A stretch of DNA of 64,000 nucleotides from Tribonema minus (taxonomy: Eukaryota > Sar > Xanthophyceae > Tribonematales > Tribonemataceae). Shown here piece after piece: positions 12,001 through 24,837 of this stretch (position 1 is its first letter; the number at the start of each line of letters is the position of its first letter). The notes under the pieces are model-generated. The model had not been told where the DNA came from and made no database searches. It saw nothing but the letters and a program-made list of their open reading frames with translations. The stretch covers positions 434,001 to 498,000 of the forward strand of contig JAFCMP010000552.1 of NCBI GenBank assembly GCA_017506865.1, read 5' to 3'. The position numbers and the translations under genes are program-made.

Positions 12001-13418
12001 TTCGGACTGCCCTTGGAACCGTCCGTCGGCAGCAGATGACTGTTGCCCGGATCTGTGTCGGACCGCCTGAGCATCAGCGCGATCTCACCGAAGCTGCTGC
12101 TGGCTTTGTGGCCGGGCGCGGCAGCGGCCGTGGCGGCGGCGGGGTGGAAGCCGTGCGGCCGCGGGTCTGCGCTGCTGCTGCTCATCATGCTGGAGAGGTT
12201 GGACGCGACGGACACTGCCTTCTTGCGGAACGCCAGCTTGCTGCGCCGCGCTGCGGCGGCAGCGGCGGCGGGGGGGGGGGCGAGGGGGGGCGCGCGGGGT
12301 CACGCGCGATGCGGGCGCCGCGCGCGTGAACGCTGCTGGACCAGCAGCTGTACTGCTGCGGCCTACTTCATGCAAGCGGGTGCTTCAATGTGCGTTCGGC
12401 ACAGACGGCAGCGGTTCGATTTGGTGCATGTGTGTGGTGTGGTGCGCATGTGGGCTCGGGGCGTAGACAAGGCGTCGTAATACTACGGGCTGAAAGTGCG
12501 TGTTTGCTCTGCTTGTCTGCAGCGTCTGCTGGGTAGTTGACGTGCTGACGGGCAGCTGGCTGGGTGACATGGCGTTGCGATGCAGCACCGTCGCGCACTG
12601 CCGGCATGCATGCAAGTGTGCCGAGCACTGCTGCATCCGTCAAGCGCTTCTCGAGTACTCCGACTTTGAGGCACGTCACTGTGTTGACCCGAGTGTTGAT
12701 GACGGTGTTCTGTGCGCACTGTTCTGAAGTGTTTGCGCTGGAGCACTGGCGAGCCTGGCTGAAAACATTGCGCCCTTCCAACGTGCATGGCAGTTGCAGC
12801 CGCTGCCATCATAGTGGCTTATCGGTTCCCTGCCGCTTTATCGATGACTGCAGTTTGCTGCTCAGCGCTGACAGCTGCAAACGACACACTCGCAATGGAG
12901 GTGGCAGCAACAGCGAGCGCTGCTCTCACTGAAAAGCCTAAAGGCGAGGCTCGGTGCTTCTACAGTGTCTTCCGTGCCAACATACACCACACCGTGATGA
13001 CCGTCTGACAGTCCGACTCCACTATTGCGGCTTCCAGCTGCGCAACAGGCCCCCGTCACAGCGCCGCCAACAGGCAGGGCTAACAGGCAGCGTTAGCACG
13101 GACCTGGTGGTGCTGGTAGAGCATCTGCATGCTGCGCCGGCATCAGGGAAGTGTCCTGCCATTCCTGCCCCTCTTCTGCCGCAGCTGCGGCGTTGGACGC
13201 TAGCAATGCTCCTCCCTCGCTTTCAGCTCTCGCCATTGGCAGCGACCCCCCGCCATCGCCGTGTGAGTCCGACACCTCAACTTCGCTTTGAGAGTCGCCG
13301 AGCTGCTGCTGTTCGAACGACTGCACGTCAGCGGCACCGGCTGGCGGCTCCTCCATCCTTTGAAGCGCCAGCATCAGCCGCAAGCAGCGCTCAGGCTCTG
13401 CGATTGCAATGGCGGCGT
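9048..13418 (-). CDS. PP2C-family serine/threonine protein phosphatase (5' end unresolved)
   Basis: Exons in transcript order: 13418-13104, 12250-11806, 10784-10651, 10283-9966 and 9448-9048; phases agree at every junction, giving about 535 residues. The first exon listed opens at a clear acceptor (TTTTGCAG), so a starting exon lies further upstream and was not found. The catalytic core begins in the third listed exon: HTITGPRHAGNEDA, then the metal-binding VFDGHG, then NVGDSKAIM, TRALGN, LVLASDGLWDF and GSNDDTSVVVLV. These are the ordered PP2C motifs; the enzyme removes phosphate from Ser/Thr with Mn or Mg. The 250-residue N-terminal part is Ser/Ala-rich and probably disordered. The junction 13104/12250 uses a weaker donor (GTCCGT) and could be wrong. 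Introns carry donor-edge echoes. Confidence 0.85.
11142..11214. repeat. C22 - 21 bp - G30 inverted homopolymers
   Basis: Twenty-two C (11142-11163), a 21-bp spacer and thirty G (11185-11214) lie within a PP2C intron. As an inverted repeat they could form a long G:C hairpin; each arm alone could form a G-quadruplex or i-motif. Exact lengths may be affected by sequencing error. Confidence 0.8.
11245..11835 (-). repeat. Ladder of donor-edge echoes (PP2C)
   Basis: The exon ending at 11806 (minus strand) and its donor appear as ACTCACCGCG..CACGGTCGGCGCCGCGTCGCT on the plus strand. Copies start near 11672, 11503 and 11354, with a fragment near 11245. Each is followed by CGACCC..GACCCGTACCC and CTTCAACCCCTTGTTGCAGTAAGG-like intron text. 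Similarity falls with distance from the true exon: the nearest copy is nearly identical, the farthest badly eroded. Confidence 0.9.
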
Positions 13419-14098
13419 CTGCAAAAGCAGCAGCACAGACAGCAAAGTAAAAAACTAGAAACGAAGTATCAGCATACATCACATGGAAACCGCCGATGGT
13501 GCAACTCAAGACTACCAGCTTTGCTGCGTAAAGTCATTAGAATATCATCAGCTCGATGTTACGTCACAGCAGTGTCCAAGGAGAGACCAATTGCTCGTGC
13601 GCCGCTTGAAAACAACTGCGCGTGAGCACTGAAATTGGCGATGGGTGAGCGACCGCACCACCTCCGAAATGAACAGGCCAGACAAGGCAGGTGTAAGAAT
13701 TAACAAGGCTCAAATGTTTGAGGTTGGCTGATGCAAAGTCTGCTGTTCGTACACGGCCTTCGAGGCCTGTAAGGCAGCATGAGCGCCGCCAAACTGAACA
13801 CTTGTAACAGCACTTGCACTGCGCGTACCTGAAAGCCATCAGGCACTTGCGCAGCTCAACGCACTAGCACAAGCACTTCGGACCTTGCCATGCGCTATTC
13901 GGCTGCCGGGGTGTGCTTCAGCCTCTCGCTCTCGGGCTAGTTTTGACACACTCCTTCAGAAGGTTTCTCCCAGCTGTCCTGGCTTGCCGCGTGAAAAAAA
14001 AAATTTGACGACGCAGTTGAGAAGTCTGAGATCCAAAACACAGAGGAGAGAGAGAGGGGGGGGGGGAGAGAGAGAGAGAGAGCGTGTGTGTGTGCAGG
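13419..14098. promoter_or_regulatory. Divergent gap between PP2C and the PRTase-domain gene
   Basis: Two genes point away from each other here, so the gap should hold both promoters and the missing first exon of the phosphatase. A G- and GA-rich stretch (about 14048-14082) precedes the ATG at 14099. I see no TATA box I would defend. Confidence 0.4.
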
Positions 14099-17000
14099 AT
14101 GGATTGTTCATCGTCGTTGCCGCTGAGAGGCGATGGGCGTCCGCCTCGAAAACGGCGGATGACAGCCAAAATGTCAGGGGGGGAAGTGCGCATGCCCAGC
14201 CTCGTGCCGCTGCACGAAGTGCGGCTGGACAATCACCTTTCCAGAAGCAAGGCGCACCAGCTGGAATTTGCTGCGGCTGAAGCCGATTCAGTGCCGCGGG
14301 AACCAGTGCCGCGCATACTGCTCAATGTCAGGAACCTCGCCGAGGGGCAGGTGAGCAAATCGAATCGGATCTTGCACTGCACATGGCGGAGCATGCCACA
14401 TGATGGCGTCGGCTGCATGTGTGCTCGTGCAGTGCCCAAATGCAGCTTGAGTGCTCACGCAAAGTCCAAATCATGCTGCTGTTGATGACTGGCTGCGGCA
14501 TTTGCAGTCTGCGGATTCATGATTTACACATGATCATCAGATCTTTTGCACATGTTCTCAGACTGCCTTGAACCTGAATTTCGGTGGCACGGAGCACCAT
14601 CGACACGGAGGACCATCAACACTCAACAACTGCGTAACCAGCCTGTTCTGAAATGCCACCAAAACGTGCCTGCCTCGCTTGCCCTGCACGATGTTGGACT
14701 GGAAGGGCATGCAATGACATCCTTGACAAGAGATTGGGGAAAACGCTTAGCCTATTCCTGCTCTCTCGCTCAGCTCTCACATTGTGCGTTGTGAATGCGC
14801 AGGCGATCAACGCTGCCGTGCAAGCAGCGGCGGCTAGTGCTCAGCCCGCAGCAGCGGCGGCGGCATCCAGCAGCAGCGCCGCTCCTTCACCAGCACCACC
14901 ACCAGCAGCAGCACCCAGCAAAATCGCATCAGCGCGTGACGCGGCGGTGCAGAGGGGTCGGGCAGTCATGGTGAGTGCATGTGTGCCTCCACACATGTTG
15001 ACCAAAAACTTTGCTGTTTCTGGCGGTGAGCACTCTTGAGCATTGCTGGCAGCCACCCCTACTGTTTCAGCTTGATGTGCTGCCGGTGGGTGAATGCAAC
15101 CATGTAATGCCGTGTCCCCGTGTACGACTCATGCAGGAGCACGTAATTGCGCCGGGCATCATCAATGACCAGGACGTGCTGATCGACAACATCAAGAGGG
15201 CGGACCCCGCGTCAGTCTCCGCCGCAGAGCACCCAGTCGCCGCAAGGCTGATTGTGCAGGCGATCACCCATTTTCTGCCCAGCGACCAGCGACGCCCGCT
15301 CGCGGTGACGACGATACCCGCCCACGACCCTCACCACCAGCCCTTCGGCGCACTCGTGGAGGCGGTCATTAGCGGCCTGCCCGAGCTGCAGGAACGTGTG
15401 CGCTTCGTGCAGCTGCTGCAGCGCAAGCACGTCGTCGCACAGCGCTCAGCTCTGCCAGCAGCGGACCGTGCACAACGCACCGACCTGGACGCGGCTGACG
15501 CTGCTGCCCTGGAGGCTGTGCCGGGGTTGCTGGATATGGATGCCGCGGATGTGCTGGTGCTCGACGACGTGCGCGGAAGCGGGCGCACGCTCGACACAGG
15601 TGACCCCCTTTTGCAGCACTTTTCAGAGTACCACCACAGCAGAGCCGTTTGTGATTGAATGCAGATGGCAAGGCACAGGCCACCGCATGGATACATACAT
15701 CCATGTTGTGATTGAATGCACACGGCAAATTTCAGGCCAGTGCGTGGATACATTTATAAATGACCTTTGCAGTTTATTGGATTGCCACTGTCCAATTTTG
15801 AACCATGTATGTGCCATGCAATTGAATGCAACCCATACCTAACTGTGTTGCTTTCTTGCCGCCACAGGCTGCAGGCTGGTTCAAGAGGCGTACCGCACCA
15901 GTCTGCCGCGCGGCGCTGCGCTGTTCGCGCCTGCCGCAGTTTGGAATGAGCTGCGCGCCGTCGACGGGGCACCCGGCGCTTACCTGCACCCAGACACGGA
16001 GCTCGGCCGGTGCATCGGACACATGCGCCAGTGGTTGCCGGGTTCGCCAAACCTGGAGGCCAATTGGGGGTCAGAGGTGGAGCAGATGGCGCTGCTGGAG
16101 CAGGCACCATCCGAACATCGAGAGGTATGTCGCTGTGCTTTGGTAAGCTAGCAGCAGAACTTGTGAGCTGCCGCAGATTGCTGCGGGCTATCACGCTCTT
16201 GTAATCGTCGCAGTAGTAGGTTTGCAATGCAACAAACACAGCCTAACAGGGAAACCAGGACCAGCATTGAACCACTTTGGCCAGGTCTGACTGCACCCCG
16301 CGAACCTTTGATGTGGCAAGGCTGCGTGTCGATATGTTGTTGCGGCTATGAGGTGAATGCACCGGTGTTGAAGTTGTTTACCACTCCGCGATGAGTGCTG
16401 AGACTTTTCAAAGTTCACTTTCCGATTGAGCTTCCTATTTGAAACGTTCACAATTGCGGCTAATTGAGTCCAGCTTCGGCATGGGTCAGGATCCTGACTG
16501 TGAAGAAATTACACTCTGCTGTGTTATCTTGAAAGTTTTAGACCAGGCATCATTGATTATTCGCATTGAACACGATCATTCAAAGCGTTGGCGTAGTGAG
16601 CTGTGGGACTGGGTCCTGATTCTTGAAATTAGATGTCAAAACTTCAAGTTGGTGTCTTGTGTCACACACACACAACTGCCCCCCTGTTGAGAAGATTCAG
16701 CTTTGCTGTGCATCTGAAGATCTGTGCATGATCGTGCACACGCTGTCACCCACAAGGTGTCTTTGGTCATCGCCATGTGCCTTTCTCAGTTCCTGGAGTA
16801 CATGCTGAGCCATGTGGACAGGAAGGATTGGGGCAAGGGGCTGCGCCGCCTGAGTTCTGTGCCGCAGGCGGTGCTGGGCGTCCTTGCCGTGCACGGAGAA
16901 CTCTACCACTGGCTGCTGGAGGAGAGGATCTTCGACCTGGCCAGTGACAGCGTCAAGTTTGACAAGCTCATCACGTTCCCTGGTGCCACGGTGAGAGCGT

Positions 17001-20000
17001 GTTTCAAACCCTCGCTCGAGTTTTGGCCTGGTACATCTGTACGTGTTTGCCATGCTGGTTCGCCAAGGCGTGCTTCGCGACTGAATCACAGCTGTCTGCG
17101 TGTGCCTGCGTGGGGCACTGATTGGATTGAGTGCGAATGAGCTGGGGCACCCATTGGCAACTTGATCTTGAGTGAAGATGCGATGTATGCTGAAGGTGAT
17201 GCGGCTAACGACTGGCTCATCTTCAAATAAAACTGTCCCATGGATGCAGTGCGTTGCACGAGTGAGAGGTCCTGCCACCAAATTCTGATTATCATTGCTT
17301 GTAGGCTTGTTGTGCCAGTGCCACCATACTTCAAATTCCACTTGCCCTCACTTGAGGCGGAGCCCCCAGCCCCCCCCCCCCCCCCCCCCCCCGCCAACCC
17401 CCGTACCCCTACACCTGCGCTCCCTGCGATGGACTCCAAACTAGAACATCACCGCTTGTCTACTTTGGTTCCTTGATTTTGCGTGCCAGACAGAGCTACG
17501 CTGACGTACCTCGACGTCACACTCCACCTGCAGGACTTCGTGTTCAGCACATCAAAACCGCCGCCGGCGACCCTCGAATGCGCCGACATGCTGTACGCAG
17601 TCCGGCTGGGCGGATTCATGCACCCAGGACGCGGCATCACGACTTCAACCTGGCACGAGTACCAAAGCCCGGTGAGTCTTGTCAGCTTGAAGTTGTGCAA
17701 GCGCGTTGGCGTCAGCTTCAGTCGGGCGCGCATTGGTTCATGGCTGATCGCGCGGGCGTATCGCGAGCAGTTTGCTCGAGAGTACTGCCGCAGGCAGCAC
17801 TCTTCATCAAATATGTACGCGGGGGTACGTGACGTACGTATACGGGAGTATGTACACACCAGGTGACAGGGGATAAGGTAGGATTCCACAGATTTACCAT
17901 ATCATCACCTAACCCCACCCATAACGGACAGCTACAACCTAACCCTAGCCCCAGGCCTGGCACCCATGTTGAGCACTGTGATTTCTGTAGACGAGCATGC
18001 TGTGCCACATTGACCGAGCGCCGCATATGATCTGAACTGAGCACTGACATCAAACATTGGGTTCACATCGGCTTCACGTCGAGCACTAGCGCTTTGTAGA
18101 CCAGCGTCCTTGCCTACACGTTGACCGCTCGCAGCGTGTATATCCAAAAGAGTTGGTACCATCTACACTGGCCGCAGTAGCTGGTGTCGGCGTCTTGACA
18201 TTGTGCACAAGTGGACTGTACAGAGGCAGTGAAGAGCATCTTCGTCGTACTGACCGTTTGCGCTGCTGATCCGTGTCACCATACAGGCACGCTACAGCGG
18301 GGAGATGGCACGGTTTGCTGCGGCAGCAATAGCGAGGGGCGAGAAACTCCAGCCAGAGATGGTGATATTGCTCAGGTACGGTGGCTTGCATTTGAATGAG
18401 TAAGACAGCCCTGCATAGAGTGACTGTACCTTCCAGGCGTCCCCCCGCAGCCGCAGAGAGTAGTCACTATGCCAGACCTAGCAGGATCATTTTTCAACCA
18501 TATTGATCTGCTCACAATATCTAGAGTGTGACAACTATTGCTATATTTTGTAGTTCGGCATTGTTGCTGGACCATTCGTCAGTTATTCGTTGTTCAAATA
18601 AATTCGTTATTTTGTTGCTGCTGTATTGTACCAGTAATGCCTGCCATGCTGGGACGGGGCAGCGTTCGAGAGGAGTTACTTTCTCACTCGGACTTGCAAG
18701 CATCTCAGTCGCCGCCCTGTTGCGAGTTGCTGCAGCTTCAAAGCAGCTGCTACAGTGCTAAAGCTTGTAGCTTCTTGAAACAAACTTCAATTTGAACTTC
18801 AACCAAAACTTGAACTCTGAGCTCAGAGTGGGCCGACTGGCATGAAAGCAACACTTGAGTGTGCAAGTCAGCACTGGGCGTACAACTACAACTAACGAGA
18901 ACAACGCGTTCTTTTATAATTCGCTATCACACTACTAATAATATCCCTTCTCACAAGGAACTGCTTGACTGCGCGCGCAATGCTGTCGCAGTTACCACTA
19001 TGCAATGTTCATGCCTCACCCTTGCTTACTCAGCAGAATGGCAGCTCAGTGTGAACTGTCAAAGGCAGATTGAGGGGTAGGTACGTCTGATGAGGAACAT
19101 TGATGCTGTTGTATGAGGTATTGGATAGCTCTGCATTCACAAATGTGCCTGCAACGCTTTCCGCTGTCCTGACATTGCGTCCCTCAGAACCACAGACTTC
19201 CAGTGTATGGATATTGCGCACCGCCGCGGCTTCGGCCACAAGGCCATGGAGCTGCTGGAGCTCATGCTGACGTGCGCTTGCTGTCGAACCATCAGCGAAC
19301 TAAACGGGCTGCGGTCAATACTTTGACGCCATCAGCGGCGGGGGCTGCCCGTACGTAGAAGGGATGCTGCTGGTGGGAGAGGACCCTGCGCACATATGCG
19401 CGGCATGGGAGCGGGCACTGGTGGAAGTGGGCAAGCGCAACAGCCTGGCAGTTGGCTTTAGAAAGCTGGACAAGACTGGCGCGCTGCTGCCGACCATCAA
19501 CAACGCGCGCGCCCCCACATGGATCTGCCAGGAGGTCAGGGAGGAGCTGAAGGAGCATGGTGTTAAAGTCAAGTCAGCGCTGTCAAGCCGTGCTGGTGAG
19601 CGAGGTCGCACAGGGTCGTAACCGTGATGTTGTATCTGCCACTGGGTGTTGAGCAGCAGCAGATCTGTCAGGTACCACTCGTAGCGTCAAAAACTGCTGC
19701 ACGACAAAGTGCGCGCCCCTTGTACGTGATGCTCCAGTTGAAGTTGAAGTGGGGGGGGGGGGGGGGGTTGGCGTGCCCTTACATCTTATGCGTCGCTGAT
19801 ATTGATTGAATCAGATGCCGGCTGAGCACTGGTGCAGCGGCGCCGCGAAGAGGCCTCGGCGCGCAGTGAGTGCGCAGGGCCTGCTGCTTGCCTACACAAG
19901 TTCAGAGCGTCGCGTTCAAGCAGTGACTTGCATATCTGTGTGTGCGCAGTTTGAAGGTTTTTGGTGGCTTGCCGCTAACCCTACGCCTTTTCATGGGCGG

Positions 20001-23000
20001 CGGTGGCGCGCGACGGCGGCTTTGGTGCGCGCACAGCTCAATGATGAAATTGCCCTCATCGCATTCATACAAGCCAGTTGAAGAGGGCACAGAAAGAGTC
20101 TGCACGTGCAAGCTATGGTAATGGAACAAAGTTCAAGTTTATGTACTGGGTTCCCTGGTACGCTTGTGCGCGTAGCGGTGTGCTCACAGGAGCCGATTAC
20201 TGTCATTGTGATTGATTCAGAAGTTGCATGTAACTGGATTTTTGCGTATGAGGTGTAGTATGAGGTGTAGTGCTGCACTAGGCCGCCGTGACGGGCGCGT
20301 CACGTGAGCTACTTTGTATGATATAACCACTGCAAGTGTTTGAGACACAATCAGCATTTGGTGTGGCCTGAAAACTGACGAGTACATGCCCCATGACGCT
20401 GACGTGCTCGCTGGACTGGTGCTGCTGCCGCACAGGAACGGAGGCCACCTGGGCGCAAGGCGCGGACGTGCCCGCCAAGAACCTGCAGGCGGTGCGCGAC
20501 ATTGTGCGCCGCGTCGCCGCTGACCTCGCGCTCGTCCCAGCGCCCAATGAGCAAGACGTCTACCTCTTGCAGACGGCAAACAAGAAGCGCGCCACAGCAA
20601 CTGCCTACAACGCCATTTTCACAATTGCAAGAGACGAGTTGGGCACCGGCGCCTTCGAGTCACATCTGGCCAGCAAGCGCGGTGAGTCGCTATTGTGCAT
20701 CACGACTCAGCGCGAGCAGTGCTCCAGCATTGTCGCTCCAGCATCTACACGCCGCAGCAGTGGCGCCACTGGTTTCAGAACTTTATGGTGCAACAGTTTC
20801 AAAATAATATGTGAAGTCACGGTCAATTGAGGTTAGAATTGCAGTAAGAGGAGGTGAGTGGCGAGTCGCGCCAGGGGCTTATGCAGGCAGGTTTTGTGCG
20901 TAATACGTGTGGATGCTGCAGGTGCTGCTGCTGGTGTTTGCCACCGTATTTGGCAGCTTGCCCCTTGTACGTGACGCTCCAGATGAAGTTGAAGTGGGGG
21001 GGGGTTGGCGTGCCCTTATATCTTGATCTGCACCTTGCTCAGCGCTGTTGCGCGCCATCTGCAGCAGTGCTCAACACGCGCTGTCGCCAGGCGCATGCTG
21101 TCGCAGCCGGGAACTTTGAGGCTTGACTGGGTTCTGGCTGTGAACTCTGGCGCGTCGGCTCACTCCACATGCTGCCGCTGCTGCCGCTGCTGCTGGAGCG
21201 CCCGCGGCTCCTGGCGCTGGTTTGTCTGATGAGCGGAGGCAGCGGCAGCAGCAGCGCTGGCGGACCGCGCGCGCCTACGCAATTGAAGTTGTGATTCGCG
21301 GTTTGCTAGTTCACATTGAGGTTGAAGTTGTGCCTTGGGGGTTGAAGTCTGAACCGCAGGTGGGCACCTGACCTCTGCGTGCAGCCACGGCGCGCATCTC
21401 ACTCACTCTCTCTCTCCAACCTCGTTCCTGGGTGCCCGCAGCCAAGACGCGCATACTGGACGACGGCACCAGCGCCACCTACAAGGAGCACGAGGCTGCG
21501 CTGGCGGGGCTTGAGGGGGACAGAGCCCGGCGCGCTGCGGCCAAGAAGTCCGATGATGTGTTGTCAGATACGTGGCTGAGCACTGATGCGTCGCTGATGT
21601 TAATTGAATCAGATGCCGGCTGAATCGATGCCGGCTGAATCGATCTTGGATTGATTGGATGTGTCATTGAGCAGTACGTCATCAGCCAGGGGCTATAGAT
21701 CTGCGCTCGGTTTCGTCATGCTGAAGTTGGATGCAGTCGGGCTGCGTTTGAGCTGTGATGGGTGACTTGCAACGTCCTGCTGCTGCTGCAAGTTGCCAGC
21801 GATGCAGCGAATGGGTGTGAGTTCGGATTGCATCTGAGCTGTCTGGCACGTATCACTCACGCTTACGCAGGCGCAGCATCTGCGCCGTGACCACTGACAG
21901 GTCGCACTTGAGGTTTGTGTACCAGGTGCGCAGCATCTCTTTGTGTATGTAGGAGTTGAAGTTGGGGGGGTTTGGCGTGCCCTTATAGCTCGATCGGCAC
22001 CTTGCTCAGCGCTGTTGCGCGCCATCTGCAGCTGTGCTCAACACGCGCTGTCGCCAGGCGCGCGCTGTCGCAGTCGGGAACCTTGAGGCTTGACTGCGTT
22101 CCTGGCCGTTGACGTTGCCCTTGGGCAGGTTTGCGAACCGCGCTGGCCGGTGCGCTGGCCTCACTACAGACGGAGTGCAGCTGGAGCTGGACGCCCTCTG
22201 TGAGGAGCTGGACAAAGAGCGGGTCAGGAGCGGGTGTGACTCGGTTGAGTACCACGCCTTGTTGGAGCAGGCCATTGGCAAGGCGGGGGTGCTCATGGAG
22301 GTGGAGATGCAGCGCAAGCAGGATCAAGAAGGAGGTGAGCACCTGGATCTGTTGCTGCAGGTTGCGTGCTCACATTACAGTGGTATCACAAGCAGCGCAC
22401 AAGGCGCACTCCAACTGACACCTGCAGGCTTCCATGCGCACGTAATTGCTTGCCTTACTGCGCGCTACAGCGGCTGCCAATCAGCTCTTGCATCTGCGAC
22501 TGCTTCACGGCAGCAGCGGGCTTGAACTGGTGCAATAGCTGGCAGTCGAGTCTGCACATGCAAGCAAAGCTGCTGCGAGTCGTCGCAAGTACTTGAAGTT
22601 GACATGATCTGAATCCTTGCATTGGTACTTGAAGTTGACATGCCTCTTGCTAATTGGTAACTTCAAGATGGTGCCCAAGCTGTAGGCGCTTGGTGCAAAG
22701 CGTTTGCCATCGGCGCCACGGCCACGGCAACTGTGTCATCTCACAACACACGCACGCACACACAAACTGACCCCATTACCCTTCTCTCGCGCTGCGCCGC
22801 ATGCGGACACCGTTTCGGCTGTACTCCCGCCTGCTGCACCGCGATGGATACAGGCAAACTGGGAGGTGAGCTAAGCCACGTGACCTCAATGCGTTCCATA
22901 CCAGCGCGTATACTCACTTGTATAGTACTTGAAGCTGACATGCCTTTCGCTGTGGGCCTATTTTTCCTAGTTGCACTTGAAGTTGATTTGCCTTTTGCTA

Positions 23001-24287
23001 CATATGAGTTCTTACTGTTAGTAATCATGAGACGGTGCCCAAACTTTTGTGCTTCTGGTGCAAGCATTTGCACTTGGTGCTGTGCGTTTCAGTTGGCGCG
23101 CTGTCTTTTCCGCAACATTGACTGTCGTAAGTGAGAGCAGTAGCTTGTTGCGGCGGCGGACGAGACCCACGCGAGCTTGTGCTGACAGTGGGGGTGTATA
23201 CAAGCTCCGCGTACTAGCAGCCGGGCATTTGAGGTCATTGTTGTGACTCTGCTATGCTGTCGTTATGTCACTTCAACCAGCAATGTGAGACACGGCAGAC
23301 TAACACAAAAGAACACTAAACCCGCACTTGCTGACTGTGCAATGCTCTATTGCAGCTGCTGCTGCTCTTGAATGAACAGACAGCAGAAACTCGGCCTAAC
23401 TCTCCTGTTGCGCTCCATTCAGGTTCAAGCGCCATCACCAAGGCTGCAGGGGGCTTTGATGCACATGTCACGCAGTTGGCTGGTGGTGCTGGTGTTCCGT
23501 CATGGCTGAAGGCCTGGCGAGTGGATGACTCACAGCTGGCGACGAAAAACAAGGAGGCTAGGAAGCAGCTGCAGCAGGCCACGAGCTTGTACAATCTTGG
23601 GCCCCGTGGCATGCAGGTGAGCACGCCTGCAGCATGTCATGTCTGCCTTGTTCCGTCGTACAATACAAAAAGGCCCATGCGCTGTCATTCATCGGCGCAG
23701 TCAGCTGACGGTCATGGCACTGGCATATCGTGGGCGTGGTAAGGGAACAGCTTATAGACACCCGCTGGGAATGCTGGCGATCCGTTTCTGTGGCGGTTAC
23801 TCGAAGGCACCTCAGTGTACAGCGATCCGTTTCTGTGGCGGTTACTTGAAGGCACCTCAGTGTACACCTTGCTGTGTTTGTGTTTGGTGCCGGTGCTTGC
23901 CGCATGTCCAGTTATGGGGCTTATGGCTTGTGTTGTGACTCTTGACCGTCATGTTGAGGTTGCAGGTTGCCTTGTACTGCATTGTGCTCGTGGGGCTTGA
24001 TGCGACATAGGCGACACTCGTCGACCAGGTGGACTAGTAACTCAGTACTGGCCTTGTACAATCACAGGCAAACAATGTCCGCCTTTGATGTTGTGCTTGT
24101 TGCACCCTTGCAGATTGCTTATAAGGCAGCGACGGGCAAGACGGGGACAGGGAAGGACAAGCCAGTGCTAGCTGCAGCACTGTATGCGCTAAGCCCGGAG
24201 ATCGCCTCAGCGTCCCCTGGCCCTCAGAGCAGCAACATTGTAGTGGGCGCCCTGCACCTGGTTGCTGCGAACGTAGCGGATGCGTAG
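14099..24287 (+). CDS. Large uncharacterised protein with ComF-like phosphoribosyltransferase core
   Basis: About 14 exons: 14099-14350, 14803-14970, 15137-15599, 15868-16124, 16790-16990, about 17490-17671, 18287-18375, 19188-19271, 19336-19595, 20436-20681, 21442-about 21565, 22170-22334, 23423-23616, 24114-24287; roughly 945 residues. Phases fit except around exons 5/6 and 11/12, where an exon or border is missing. Exons 3-4 hold VLVLDDVRGSGRTLDTG, the PRPP-binding loop of phosphoribosyltransferases, preceded by a basic RxxxxxQ..R block like ComF proteins. The rest matches nothing I know. It has a Met-Ala-Pro-rich linker in exon 2 (many Ala and Ser) and an acidic helical segment in exon 12. 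The last two exons (AAGGFDAHVTQLAGG.., IAYKAATG..) are homologous to the minus-strand gene at 34904. Whether exons 1-4 and 5-14 are one gene is inferred from phase only. Confidence 0.6.
15650..15770 (+). repeat. 65-bp tandem in an intron
   Basis: GTGATTGAATGCA..GGCAAG/GGCAAA..CAGGCCA..GCGTGGATACAT occurs twice in succession, with a third GAATGCA start further on near 15825. It lies in the intron that splits the PRPP loop of the PRTase domain. Confidence 0.8.
19722..22110 (+). repeat. Modules shared between successive introns of the PRTase-domain gene
   Basis: A block starting CCCCTTGTACGTGA..CTCCAG, then GAAGTTGAAGT, a G-run and TTGGCGTGCCCTTA, occurs at 19722, 20959 and (shortened) 21945. 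The last two continue for about 150 bp with CACCTTGCTCAGCGCTGTTG and CAACACGCGCTGTCGCCAGG. A second module (GATGCGTCGCTGAT..TGAATCAGATGCCGGCTGA) is at 19787 and 21586. The copies sit in three different introns, separated by coding exons. Confidence 0.85.
23768..23864 (+). repeat. 46-bp near-perfect direct repeat
   Basis: GCGATCCGTTTCTGTGGCGG..GAAGGCACCTCAGTGTACA appears twice back to back in the last intron of the PRTase-domain gene, with one base difference seen. Confidence 0.9.
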
Positions 24288-24837
24288 GCTGCTCATTCTG
24301 GTAGACAGCAGCATGCGTCCTGCCTGATGTATCTTTGCTCCCTCGCTCCGTCGTTGATCACTACACACCTGGAGCCAGCCATGGCGGTGGTGGCGTCACA
24401 TGCCGATCAGAGACTTCAATCATAAATAACCGGAAGCACATGACGTGACAAGTTTCAGAAAGCGTGATGCAGGTACCATGCGTGGTCTACAACTCGCATC
24501 TGACCTACCTCCGACCGCGGGGAGCGTTTCCACAATGATGAAGGCTGCAGTGTGGATTTTTGGATGATGCGATGCTTGAATACACTTGCGTGAGATGCTC
24601 AAGTTGTTCTTGTCATTGCGTCACGATGTTGCTGGCCGGCTCTATTGCATCACTTTGGTCAGTGTCGTCACTGTGCAACAACGAAGACACTGCAGTTCTA
24701 CAAGGAGAATTCCGATTTTGTGTCCCCCCTTACCCAGTGAAGTACGGGCAAGACTTCAAGTTGTTTTTGGCAGTTGAGTTTGAGAGGTGTAGGAGTACTG
24801 GAGCAGGTTCCTAGGTAGCTGTGGCAGCTAAGCTACC
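24288..24837. other. Intergenic
   Basis: Gap between two plus-strand genes. No coding exon or motif recognised; it should contain the 3' end of the upstream gene and the promoter of the coiled-coil gene. Confidence 0.45.
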
